Source of the DNA: Kappaphycus alvarezii
Lineage: Eukaryota; Rhodophyta; Florideophyceae; Gigartinales; Solieriaceae
NCBI GenBank assembly: GCA_002205965.3
Contig: NADL03000075.1
Location: forward strand, 186,001 to 250,000
Length of the DNA stretch: 64,000 bases
Direction: 5' to 3'
Under the pieces are notes generated by a model. The model was given only the letters and a program-made list of their open reading frames with translations, was not told the origin of the DNA and did not search any database. Of the stretch, positions 1 through 8,895 are shown piece by piece. The stretch's first letter is position 1. Each line of letters opens with the position of its first letter. The position numbers were made by a program, and so were the translations under genes.

Positions 1-150
1 ACATATCGTACTTGTTAGATTCCTGTTTACCTGAAATGAGGACCTGCGGTGAAGTTCTATAAAAACTGATTGCGGCCAAAATCAAGACTGACACCATTCC
101 TTTTTGCCGAGTCTGAAAAGGGTGCGGCTCTTTACTGAGATCATGTCTGT

Positions 151-498
151 AGTGATAATGGTAAATCGCTGGGGGAAGAGATAATCAGAACCAATTACCC
201 CAGGAAAAACGTATTACAAGCGAAAAAGTGCTGCTGTGGTATAGTTGAGCAAACATAAAGAAGTTGGTAGGGACAGCAGTTGAGAGGGCTTTAAGTGAGT
301 TCAAAAGGAGCTTCGAGCTGGGTATAGCGTAAGAAAATTGTTTCTTGGGCCTGAAGTTCACTTCCAACTTCCTAACTACTTGGAACTTGACTTGAAGTTG
401 TCTGCCAACTTGTTTAAACTCCACAAGAGAAAGAAGTTTTCTCAGCGTATTTAGACTTTTAAGCTAGCTCTCAAGTCCCAAAAAACATACTAGGAACC
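151..498. repeat. Dispersed direct repeat, copy A
   Basis: About 350 bp matches 5474-5837 in the same orientation, 5.3 kb away. By eye the match starts near a shared 'taaatcg', runs through 'cagaaccaattacccca' and 'gaagttgtctgccaactt', and stops at 'aggaacc'; the flanks differ. On the minus strand both copies could encode a short stretch with KQVGRQLQ and FRPKK. The family is not recognised. It could be a solo LTR, a MITE or part of a larger repeat; no TG...CA ends or target duplication were seen. Confidence 0.6.
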
Positions 499-849
499 TT
501 AAAATACATTAACGCGAATCGTGTGAACGAGAGAGACTAGCCGAACGTATTTTCTCAAGGTAAATATCTAGGTACCATATCCATGCCCGCCAACCATCGG
601 CCAGGAGTGGGAATTAATGTGCCATTATACAGACCTTTCAAGTCACTGTTATTATCACCCAGAATCTGGACGTGTACTGACAGCTGTTAATAACAGCGTG
701 TCTTAAAATGAAAAATCAACCCCTGAATTTGCCACACTCATACAAATCAAAAATATCTTGTAGTTTCAGATACCTTTAAAAAATCTGGCAAATTCCGTTA
801 CTGTGTTCGAAATTTGTCTTCTTCTAGATTTTACTTGATGTGTACTGAG
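499..849. other. Unassigned AT-rich stretch
   Basis: No credible gene. It lies between repeat copy A and the conserved part of the mariner-like remnant and may hold the decayed 3' half of that transposon, but no motif is readable in either strand. Confidence 0.4.
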
Positions 850-1352
850 CTTTTGCGTGAAAGTTTAGTGCACATCAAGTACATTACCGATCCATCGGGG
901 GCGTAGAGGTTAAAATTCTTTCTATCAGAAAACGCCCCATGGACTCAAAAATGTCGCCTTTCGAGGTCAACCTGCGAGCGCACCGTAGCGTTCCTTTTGT
1001 CTTCAGTGGTCATCGCTGCAACCTAATTCTCTCTGCGGTAGCGGAATGCGGCGAGCTTGAGAGGAGCTTCATCTCACGGCGGACTGCAATCAGCAAGCTT
1101 TGCTTGACCTTGATGTTCGAAGCACTTGATTTACCCCGGGAAGCCATACGGAATGCTTGGCGGCTGTCAGGGAATTTTCTTGTCATTTTCGGGATTTTCG
1201 ACTTGCACCGGTGAGTGCGCTTCATCAGAAAATTTTGGACGTTTTTTACGTTGCCCCAGTGCTTCGGTGATCGCTTGCACTGGGATTTGTTCCCTGTCCA
1301 TGGCTATGATCTGCCTCCTCTCGAAGTTGCTGGGGTACTTTCCTTTTGGCAT
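850..1352 (-). pseudogene. Tc1/mariner-like transposase remnant
   Basis: Read on the minus strand, the N-terminal piece begins MPKGKYPSNFERRQIIAM and continues to ITEALGQ, which resembles the helix-turn-helix start of Tc1/mariner transposases. About 300 bases further on, in another frame, comes FSDRKNFNLYAPDG, matching the family's second catalytic-Asp block (FSDEkkFNLDGPDG). The two blocks are in different frames and the stretch between holds several stops, so the gene is dead. The third catalytic block and terminal inverted repeats were not found. The family call rests on these two motifs. A second, better preserved relative lies near 47.8-48.5 kb on the other strand. Confidence 0.55.
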
Positions 1353-1600
1353 TCTACGGTTGAATTAAAACTCCTCAGAACTACTCTAGAGGCAGTTACA
1401 AGGCTGGGCATTCCTCAAATAGGATTTATCGTCTATTACTGTTTGGTTTCACGGGGTGTTGTAGTTCGCGTTCCCCGGAAATCGTTTTTTGTATCATTTG
1501 TAATTTCGTTTATTTTTGTAGGGGTTTTGTAGTATTTTTCATGTGGTGCAAACAGGTGGTCGTTTTCTCTGCTTCTTGGCCAGCTGCATTTCTGGAAATG

Positions 1601-2180
1601 TAAATGGGGGGTTTATTTACTGTGGTAGATATGTGGGTTGGTATCCAGTAAATTTGTACCGAAGCGTAGATTTCGTATCATTGTCAAGCCAATTGCGAAA
1701 CCGTACGATGCGTCGAAAGCTGTGGATGGCACTCCAATCTACCAGAAGGTGGAAGGGAGGCCAGCCAGCAAACAAGCGGCATTGGAGGTTACTGTCAAAG
1801 CGGAGTGCCGCTGTAAAAGAATGGCTCTAACCTTCGAAACCCGTTCCATTGCGCGGGTGGCAACGGTTCTCGCGAGTTCCTTGACGACGGAGAACGCCGC
1901 CGGATGCTAACCTCCAAGCGTTGAGATGGGGACAGGAACCAGCCTGTTTCTCCCAGGCAGCTCAGCAAGGAACCCTTGGTATTTCCGCTGCTTCTCTGCG
2001 TGAGCTGCGTTGAGGCTTGTGAGTGGGTTGAAAGCCCTGGCTCTTGCGTGGGAGGGAGCAAGCGGGTTGACAAAGGTTACGTCGAAGTAATCTCTGGAAG
2101 TTGCATGAGGAACAGAAACGTGGTGCTTATGAAGAAATTGAGCCATTTTATGGCACTGCACAGGAAAGAATGACTCCACA
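1601..2180 (-). pseudogene. 5'-truncated RLE-type LINE, C-terminal end (L1)
   Basis: The minus-strand reading DYFDVTFVNPLAPSH, then a run ending near PISTLGG, followed by RTVATRAMERVSKVRAILLQ and RHSALTVTSNAACLLAGLP, is the end of a restriction-like endonuclease domain (PD-(D/E)XK type, core D-V-T) and the tail of an R2-like LINE polyprotein. The closest relative in this window is the + strand element at 54.7-57.05 kb (FDITSVSPLAPSN). The reverse transcriptase is absent, as expected from 5' truncation. Bases 1601-1852 are nearly identical, in inverted orientation, to 3537-3789. Several frame changes show it is a fossil. Confidence 0.6.
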
Positions 2181-2221
2181 CAGGTTCATATTTTCGTCCA
2201 CTGCCGGATCTGACCACTGAA

Positions 2222-2830
2222 GTTAAGACCTAACTGGGTGTTCGAACTCGGCCATGGTAGATATTGCATGCATTAAACTTTTTTCTTTCTCTCACATGCA
2301 ATTGGTTGCGAGCCGGGATAGCCATTGCAATAGATGACCATATGATGGAACTGGTGCACCGATAGGTGCGCGAGGGGGGTCGTGGCCACAGGAATAAAAT
2401 GCCTCCGTGCTATTCGCGGAATGAGCTCCTCAAGGAGGACGATAGTATGGAGGGAGTTCGAACCGAGATAAGCAACGCAATGTGTGTGAATTTGATGTCC
2501 GGGGCACGGGTTGGGGTTTCGGAGGGGAAGGTAGCGGGAGACCTTGTGTACCAATTCCTTGACCTAGTCCTGATTGGCCAAACCAGCGCCGGTGCCAGGA
2601 ACCACGGTACCCTTAGAGCAAACGGCAGCTTTGAATGGAGAGACGACAGAAATGTCGCAGGCGACGGGACGGGTCTCTTGGCCGGTCGGAGCGGTGGGGG
2701 GTTGGACAAAAATGTCTGCGGGCCGGGGCCCGGTGGTTGGGACGAGGGCAGGCATCTCGAACTGGCAGTCGAGTCCCGCGGCGCGAGAGACATGGGTTGC
2801 AAGCTTGTTGTCGAATAGGCGGAACCGTAC
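2222..2830 (-). pseudogene. 5'-truncated RLE-type LINE, endonuclease end (L2)
   Basis: On the minus strand PRPADIFVQPP is followed by RPVACDISVVSPFKAAV and, further on, SLHTIVLLEELIPRIARR. These match the copy at 29.2-30.0 kb (RPADILVQPP, RPIACDITVVSPFKAAV, SHGTIAFIEESVPRIASK), so both are one LINE family. The R-P-A-D and D-I-[ST]-V blocks are the metal-binding core of the restriction-like endonuclease. About 20 bases of the 3' tail near 2222-2244 resemble the tails of the copies at 29.2 and 36.3 kb. The zinc finger and reverse transcriptase are missing. Pieces lie in different frames. Confidence 0.65.
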
Positions 2831-3536
2831 AGTGTAAATTCAATGAAGGGCAATTGTACCCTAGTTTTGGAATGCAATCGGGTCCTGTAATTTGGTATTT
2901 GGTTACGTGCAGTACAGTGCAGTACACTCCTGAGAATTCTTGCGATTCTTCCCCTACTCCCAAACACCCCCACAGCATGCCCTAAACTTCATGAAACTAC
3001 TGTACCATAGAAAACCATCCCAAACAATCGGCCATACAAGTTGACTGGGAACTACTCAGTACAGTATTAGCCAGCATATCTGTTACACTACGTAAGGGAC
3101 CCTCCGTGTTCTCCCTTTAGGGCGTTATTAGGGTTTGTTTACAAGTTGTGCAAAGGTCAGGAGTCCTGTGACCTGAAGAAGTTTAATGCATTCAGTAACT
3201 TGCATTTAAACCACGTGACAGGACCTACAGTGCAATACAAATAATGGAGGGCGTCCACCAGCTAGAAAGTAGCTGATAGCCCAGTCAGGTAGCAGGCCGC
3301 ACTGGAGGTGTCCATTAGCGAGATTCCCCTTCATGGAACGGGCTTCTGAATAAGATATCTCGGAATTTCGAAATGATTAAAATCACCGGCCTTGTGACAT
3401 AGTTCGTCAAGGAAAAAATACCTGAAAAGTCCTCCAAAATAGCGGCCTTGGACGGCGAATATGCTTGCAAGCAGGGGGTTCTGTGGGATAATTAATCTAA
3501 CACAAGTTTTTAAATCATTTGTCTGCTCGCAGGTAC

Positions 3537-3789
3537 CCAATGGAACGGTTTTCGAAGGTAAGAGCCATTCTTTTACAGCGGCACTCCGCTTTGACAGTAA
3601 CCTCCAATGCCGCTTGCTTGCTGGCTGGCCTCCCTTCCACCTTCTGGTAGATTTGAGTGCCATCCACAGCTTTCGACGCATTGTACGGTTTCACAACTGG
3701 CTTGACAATGATACGATATCTACGCTCCGGTACAAATTTACTGGATACCAACCCACATATCTACCACAGTAAATTAACCCCCCATTTAT
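3537..3789 (+). pseudogene. LINE C-terminal tail and 3' UTR (L3), inverted partner of L1
   Basis: This 253-bp block is almost identical to the reverse complement of 1601-1852. In the forward frame it reads KVRAILLQRHSAL then TSNAACLLAGLPSTFW, the extreme C-terminus of the L1 family, then about 110 bp of shared 3' UTR. The shared end at 'taaccccccattta' in both copies suggests the LINE 3' end. It looks like a separate, very short 5'-truncated insertion in the opposite orientation, not the arm of a transposon. Confidence 0.6.
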
Positions 3790-4472
3790 ACGGTACCCAT
3801 TTCTCAGAACAAACAAATCTTGTGACGACGAATTCAAATTTATATTTGTAAGCTCATACCGTACCAATCCACAATCAATGAGAGTCTGGGTTAATAACTG
3901 AGGTTGTAGATCTCGTCCTGCCTAAAAAGATGACCGAAAACGTCGCAAGCTCCACGTTTTAAGTGGCCTCCACTGCTGATCGTCGCATTTTGCTGATTAC
4001 CCTGTGAATGACCGCGATGTTTTGATACTGGTACAGGACAAGTACGGTAATACCAATTCTTACGATAAACAACATGACATCCCTCCACCCACATATTGTC
4101 AGAATATGGACGGGGCAGAGGCTGCTCGGCCCAAAATACAAGAGCCACTGTACGAGCAGTGCTGGTCCCGTACCCCAGGACCTCACGTCAACGAAGGACC
4201 ATCCTGAGAGTCAGCCTCGTGTAGCATTGCCCAAGTATTTAACTTTTCCGAATACTCACGCACTGAGCACCAAAGCACTGACTCAAAAATAGTATTTCTA
4301 TCGCAGCATCTCTTTCAGGCGCTCATCGCTAATCTGAGATCGCTCTTCTATCCACGCTCACCATAAATACATCCCCCTTCCTGCCTAGTCGCGGTCCTCT
4401 TAGTGCGCTTCTCACCCCCCTTAACCCTTCTACCTTTCCTCACAGTCCAGTCCTGGCACCCCCGTCATCGAT
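3790..4472. other. Intergenic; pyrimidine-rich leader at its right end
   Basis: No gene is supported. Bases 4370-4470 are rich in C and T and run directly into the ATG of the ORF at 4473, as a promoter or 5' leader might; no TATA motif stands out. Confidence 0.35.
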
Positions 4473-4970
4473 ATGCGTACTCATTTCGATACCTCTCCAT
4501 CCTCTAATTCAGCCACTTTTGAACTATCCCCCGAATTTTGCAAGGGACTCGATTCCTGCCTAAATGCTTACTCCATCTACCCGCCCAAACCCCCCGAGGA
4601 TTGCAAACTTTTCCAAATCGCCTTCCTTTCCACGGGGCGCGATAGAAATCCAGATTTCACCTCCGTTAACCTTCAGCAGATCATTAATAATATTCATAGG
4701 AACTCAGGAGCTTACGGACACCATTCGCACAATCTGCTCAAGCATATTGACATGTTTCAAAGCCATTTTGAAGAAGTTGAACATCGAGACCAACGAGAAC
4801 CCTTGCAACAAACTGCGGAAAGAATGATGCAGATGGATGTGACAGGAAAGGGAGGTTCAGTGGGAGCAAATCCTCTCGGATTTTCTCTTGATGTGCCGAT
4901 GAAAGGGGTGGTACAAAGTCGTGGACAGTTAGCGTCAAACGGTGGTCTAAATACAAAGGGGATGGGCTGA
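4473..4970 (+). CDS. Hypothetical protein, 165 aa
   Basis: An uninterrupted ORF with an ATG start behind a C/T-rich leader. The product is hydrophilic and has no signal peptide, membrane segment or catalytic motif I recognise. The first part has Cys and Pro (ELSPEFCKGLDSC, YPPKPPEDCKLF). The middle is rich in His, Asn and Gln and may be helical (HSHNLLKHIDMFQSHFEEVE). The last 40 residues are Gly-rich. A second unrecognised ORF in another frame starts six bases past the stop. The pair lies between LINE tails and a dispersed repeat, so it may be a mobile-element gene instead of a host gene. No function is proposed. Confidence 0.4.
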   Translation: MRTHFDTSPSSNSATFELSPEFCKGLDSCLNAYSIYPPKPPEDCKLFQIAFLSTGRDRNPDFTSVNLQQIINNIHRNSGAYGHHSHNLLKHIDMFQSHFEEVEHRDQREPLQQTAERMMQMDVTGKGGSVGANPLGFSLDVPMKGVVQSRGQLASNGGLNTKGMG

Positions 4971-4975
4971 AAAAA

Positions 4976-5353
4976 TTGATTATGGACAATAAAGGCACTC
5001 TATTTCCAATTATCGTAAAGGCATTAGGCGATACTTATCAAGCGCATCGCCAAGAGCGCATGTTGATGGCAGTAGTAGTTAAGACGCAAGTGGTGGACTT
5101 CGAACTGAACCGTTGCGTTAAAGTCGATAAGGATAATGAGATAGGGGCGAACGCAGAGAAAATCGGGCATAGTACAGTGGGAGCACGGAAAGAAGGTGAA
5201 AGCAGTTTCAAGACGCAACACAAAGAGAAAGTAGGTGGTGTACATTTCATTGTTTTCAAGTATGAGGAGATTGATCAATACCAGTATAAAGTGTCTGGTT
5301 GCGTAGATGTAGAGACACACGGCTGGGAGATGAAACGGCTGCATCAAGAGTGA
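4976..5353 (+). CDS. Hypothetical protein, 125 aa
   Basis: ORF directly after the 165-aa ORF but in a different frame. The product is charged, with an early segment LFPIIVKALGDTYQAHR and a later lysine-rich part, and ends with a Tyr/Gln-rich segment (EEIDQYQYKVSG). No domain is recognised. The tight spacing suggests either one gene broken by a single-base indel, as seen in the transporter genes of this window, or an exon of a spliced gene. Confidence 0.3.
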   Translation: MIMDNKGTLFPIIVKALGDTYQAHRQERMLMAVVVKTQVVDFELNRCVKVDKDNEIGANAEKIGHSTVGARKEGESSFKTQHKEKVGGVHFIVFKYEEIDQYQYKVSGCVDVETHGWEMKRLHQE

Positions 5354-5473
5354 TGAAGAATTTAAAGGACTGGCAGAACGGTGAAACGGAACGCACTAGC
5401 GGCGTGGAGACAGCCGACAACACCTAATGTCAGGCGCGCCCGAGACAGGACAAAAAATGTTCTTCGTCGTCGT

Positions 5474-5837
5474 TATTGATAGGGATAAATCGACAGGGGA
5501 AGAGATCCTCAGAACCAATTACCCCAAGAAGGAGGTGTTGCAAGCGACAAAAGTGCTACCGTGGTATAGTTGAACGAACAAAAAGGAGTGCATAGGGAAG
5601 ACAGTTGAATGGGCTACAAGCAAGTATGGAAGGGGCAGGGTCTACCACCTATGCTCAGTGACTAGCGTAAAATAAATGCTTCTTGGGTCTGAATTTGAAT
5701 CTTAACTTCCTAGCTATTTGGGACTGGGCTTGAAGTTGTCTGCCAACTTGCTTCACCTCTCCACGAGGAAGCAGTTTACTCAGCTTATATAGACTTTTGG
5801 CTACCCGTAAAGTCCGAACAAAACTACAGAAGGAACC
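5474..5837. repeat. Dispersed direct repeat, copy B
   Basis: Second copy of the repeat at 151-498, same orientation, roughly three quarters identical by eye. It ends at 'aggaacc' just downstream of the acidic-protein gene read on the minus strand. The spacing of 5.3 kb is like that of an LTR element, but nothing between the copies resembles gag or pol of the same orientation, so they are reported only as dispersed repeats. Confidence 0.55.
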
Positions 5838-5919
5838 AGGAAATGCACAGAAACAATTTGAGTGGATGATATACCCTAAACAAAAGATACTTAAGAAACT
5901 AACAATCAATGAGGTCCTT

Positions 5920-6507
5920 TTATTTCCCATTCTCTAAATCAGATCCAAACAACTCCTCTAAAATATCCATGCTGTCCAAGCAGTCCCCACAAATATCTGC
6001 GAACGGCTCATAGCTCTCTAGTCCCTCCTGGGAGATATTTAAAGTACTAAATATATCTCCATCCGGTTCCAGTGTCGGCACAGCTTGTTCCGTACTCTCC
6101 ATTCCAGGCCCGACCAGTCCAACACTTTCCATGCCCCCTGTTCCCTCATCCTCTCCCTCCTCCTCCTCCTCTTCCTCCCCCTCCTCTTCCTCTTCCTCCT
6201 CCCTATCCCCCCCATCCTCCTCTTCCTCCCCATGATTCTCCTGAGTCTCGTACACTAGCTCAGGGGCTAACCATTCCTCGAAGGACTCCCCGCTCTCTTC
6301 CTCGACTTTCTCAGTCTCATCCTCACTTACCTCCCTTGCCTCTTCCTATATGAATAGCCGGCGAACGAACTCGACGATTTTCTTCTTAGTTTGCCGCCGG
6401 ATGTAGTCGTCGGCATCGGTTGGCCCGTAGGCGGCGAGACGGAGGCCATTGATGGGGCGGGAACGGCATTTTTTGGAGATAGGGACAGAATGGCGATTTG
6501 AAGTCAT
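5920..6507 (-). CDS. Small protein with basic N-terminal and acidic, Glu-rich C-terminal part
   Basis: The frame starts at the ATG at 6507 (MTSNRHSVPISKKCRSRP), about 90 bp downstream of a TATTTAAA box. The first ~53 residues are basic (DDYIRRQTKKKIVEFVRRLF). A TAG at 6348-6346 follows, and the same frame then runs without a break to a TAA at 5922-5920. The second part is extremely acidic, with about 30 Glu/Asp in a run near 6140-6235, and ends in an acidic, hydrophobic segment (DICGDCLDSMDILEELFGSD) like a transcription activation region. An AATAAA overlaps the stop. The TAG sits in 'tattcatatag', which could be a 3' splice site, and GTAAGT lies 16 bases further on, so a spliced form is possible. 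Family unknown; a nuclear or chromatin role is a guess from charge alone. Confidence 0.45.
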
Positions 6508-6597
6508 ATTTCTGGAAAAGGGGTGAGCGGAGTGTGGGGGGGGAAGAACAGTGATGAGCAAAATGATCGGGGACGTTTAAAACATGGAATAAAGGGG

Positions 6598-6605
6598 TTT
6601 AAATA
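6598..6605 (-). promoter_or_regulatory. TATA-like box for the acidic-protein gene
   Basis: TATTTAAA on the minus strand, about 90 bp upstream of the ATG at 6507. The position suits a TATA box; no other promoter element was identified. Confidence 0.35.
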
Positions 6606-6609
6606 GGCT

Positions 6610-7899
6610 CCCGGGGCAGGTTCTATTGATTAGGAATAGGTAAAATAAATCTGTAAGGGATTTTGTAGTAGTGCATTTACGCCCTTTTTATCAAAAAAGC
6701 GAATTTGGAGGAGGACGTAAGCAAAAAGGGAAAAAGAACTTGATTCTGGATCGATTCGGAGGGTTATATACCGAATAAAAATATCTAGATAAAATGAGAG
6801 TAAATTTGGAGAGGACCGCGGTGATGATAAGCAAGGCTCAGGGAGGACGAGGAAGGACCGGAACTATAAGCAAATTTGGAAAAAGGAGAGGTAGTACAGT
6901 AAACTAAAGGCCTGTAGATGACGGCGACAAAAAAAATCCGTTCCTATCAGCACGCGCCTAACAGTTATCTACCGACTTTTGATTTGCTGTAGTAAGTTCT
7001 CGTGTATGAATTTGCTTGTAGTTCTGGTCCTTACACGCCCTATCTCACTCTCAGCACCTTCCCAGGGAGGATATCACTCCTTCCTTGCCCTTGCATATCA
7101 GTTCGGCGATGCTCTCTAAAATCACTGCGATTTTATCTACATAGTTTAATACTATATACATCCCTCTAAATCTATCCTAAATGTGGTGTTAAATCTTTAC
7201 GAGTTTGTACAATGTGGCACAGAAGCCTGCGGACGGTAATCAAAAATTAACTACGGATGCGGACGGTGAGTGGAATCCTGTCGTGCCTACATCACTTAGA
7301 GACTAAACGCAAAACGGCTAAAGAAGTCGCGGAGCTCCTGCTAAGGGGAGGAACCGCGACAGGAAGCAGCGAAGGAAGGAATGCGAATGAAAAAACCATT
7401 GCCGTCATTGCCCAAGGCGCCATAGATATCAATACCGACGGGGAGATATTGAGATTGAGACGACACAACAATGGTGAGCTGCTGTCCACAATACATCAGT
7501 AGATTCGGAGATGTGATCACTAATACGCTTTATGAAGTGTCACTTGAATAAGCTCCAATGCGGCCCGCTTGATGGCTGGCCTGAAGGTAGCATTTTAGGG
7601 AGCGTAGTTCCTTCCCCATTACTGTGTCGGTATACCCTTGTTGAGTCGATTGTGGTTGTCTGGAAAACCATGGGATAGATCGGATATATCTTCCAAGAGT
7701 AAAACACCAAAACGTTCCCCCCTTGAATATGGCATTATAATTTTGATTCTTTTTGATCTATGACAACGCACCCGAGTCATATGTAATAGAAGATAGCTAG
7801 GACAACACACATCAGCTGTACGTTCGATAGCATGACAACAGTACTTAAGGACTCGGATCGCAAGGGAATAAATAAAACTAAAAACATATCTTGCAATAG
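6610..7899. other. Intergenic, possible small ORF and LINE-tail scrap
   Basis: A short ORF at 7257-7502 (+, 81 aa, TAKEVAELLLRGG) has no recognised domain and may be chance. At 7550-7590 'ctccaatgcggcccgcttgatggctggcct' partly matches the L1/L3 LINE tail and may be another tiny 5'-truncated copy. Otherwise nothing is supported. Confidence 0.3.
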
Positions 7900-8459
7900 T
7901 TTATGGGCCCAGATCTTTGGTTCCGACTACTTCAACTAATTCGTAAGAGACAAAAGATTCGAAGTGTTTGACTTCTTTAACAACTGGGTTTTGTGCACAG
8001 TAAGTGATTTAGTTCTCTATACAGTGATGTCGGAAGACATGGAAATGCTTAAGTTCAGGGTAAATCCCCTGTCTACAGATAACTAATTTCAATGGTCTAA
8101 CGACATGGAAGTAATCCTGAAAGGAAACCGAGTCCCGGATAGTCCTGGATAGTCGAAGGAGAAGAAGAGTCGACAGTAATTACTAGCAGTGACGCCCAAC
8201 AACGTGATTTGGCTTTGGCATACATTATGAACTCGGTTGATCAGAGTTGCAAAGCAGCTGTACGCAACATCAGATGTCCAGCAGACCCGTGAGCAACATT
8301 GAAGACTATGTTCCAGGTGATGTCAGAAGCCGCCTTAGATGTAAAGCTGACAATAATACAGAATATTCAGCTTAACAAAGGTGAACGTATCGTTGAATAT
8401 TCCAATAGAATTGTGGGAACTAATCCGATAGTTTCGTCAGTAGCGTAGAGAGTTGGTAG

Positions 8460-8895
8460 AGCAGGGATAAACCTATAGGCTACAGTAAATACCAATTGGG
8501 AGAAAGAGTTTGCAAGGACGCGTAGGATAGTACGGCGTTCAATGGGCGGACGGTTAACCTACTGGAGTGAAGGAGTCCAGGGAGGTGCCGGCGGCTTGGA
8601 GACGGATTTGTGGGTCCTCAGGTGCTTACCTCTTTACTCTAACCATCAAAGATTGACAAAACTATATAGTGAAAAGATCTAAAACGCCGGCCGGACTGTA
8701 AGGGAGCAAAGACCCAAAGGAAAGGGGATCTAACAGGGAATCCAGCGCCTGTAGGAAAGGTGAGCCACGAGCTCACCTTTCCAAACCCTCTGACGGTGCG
8801 TACCTTGCGGGAGTCTACGACATTTCCATGAGGGCTGCACTGTATCCAACGGGACCTTACAGTAATCTCCCATCGGGTTCCTAAAATCTCCATCC
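8460..8895. other. Block inside the copia gag region with no gag similarity
   Basis: Gag-like translation is readable on both sides, but this ~440 bp shows none in either strand. It contains the perfect hairpin at 8754-8782. It may be a secondary insertion or simply more strongly decayed gag. Confidence 0.3.
8754..8782. repeat. Perfect 12-bp inverted repeat (hairpin)
   Basis: GGAAAGGTGAGC (8754-8765) and GCTCACCTTTCC (8771-8782) are exact reverse complements around the 5-base loop CACGA. No role is known. Confidence 0.7.

Noticed and set aside
151-5837. The two direct repeats as LTRs of one 5.7-kb element
   Set aside because: No gag or pol between them, contents are unrelated LINE and mariner pieces in other orientations, and no target duplication was seen.
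6072-6353. Pro-rich ORF on the + strand
   Set aside because: It is the antisense of the Glu-codon run of the minus-strand acidic protein; the repeats explain its open frame.
8453-8515. tRNA-like 'gttggtagagcagggat'
   Set aside because: There is an A-box-like word but no B box and no acceptor or T-arm pairing.
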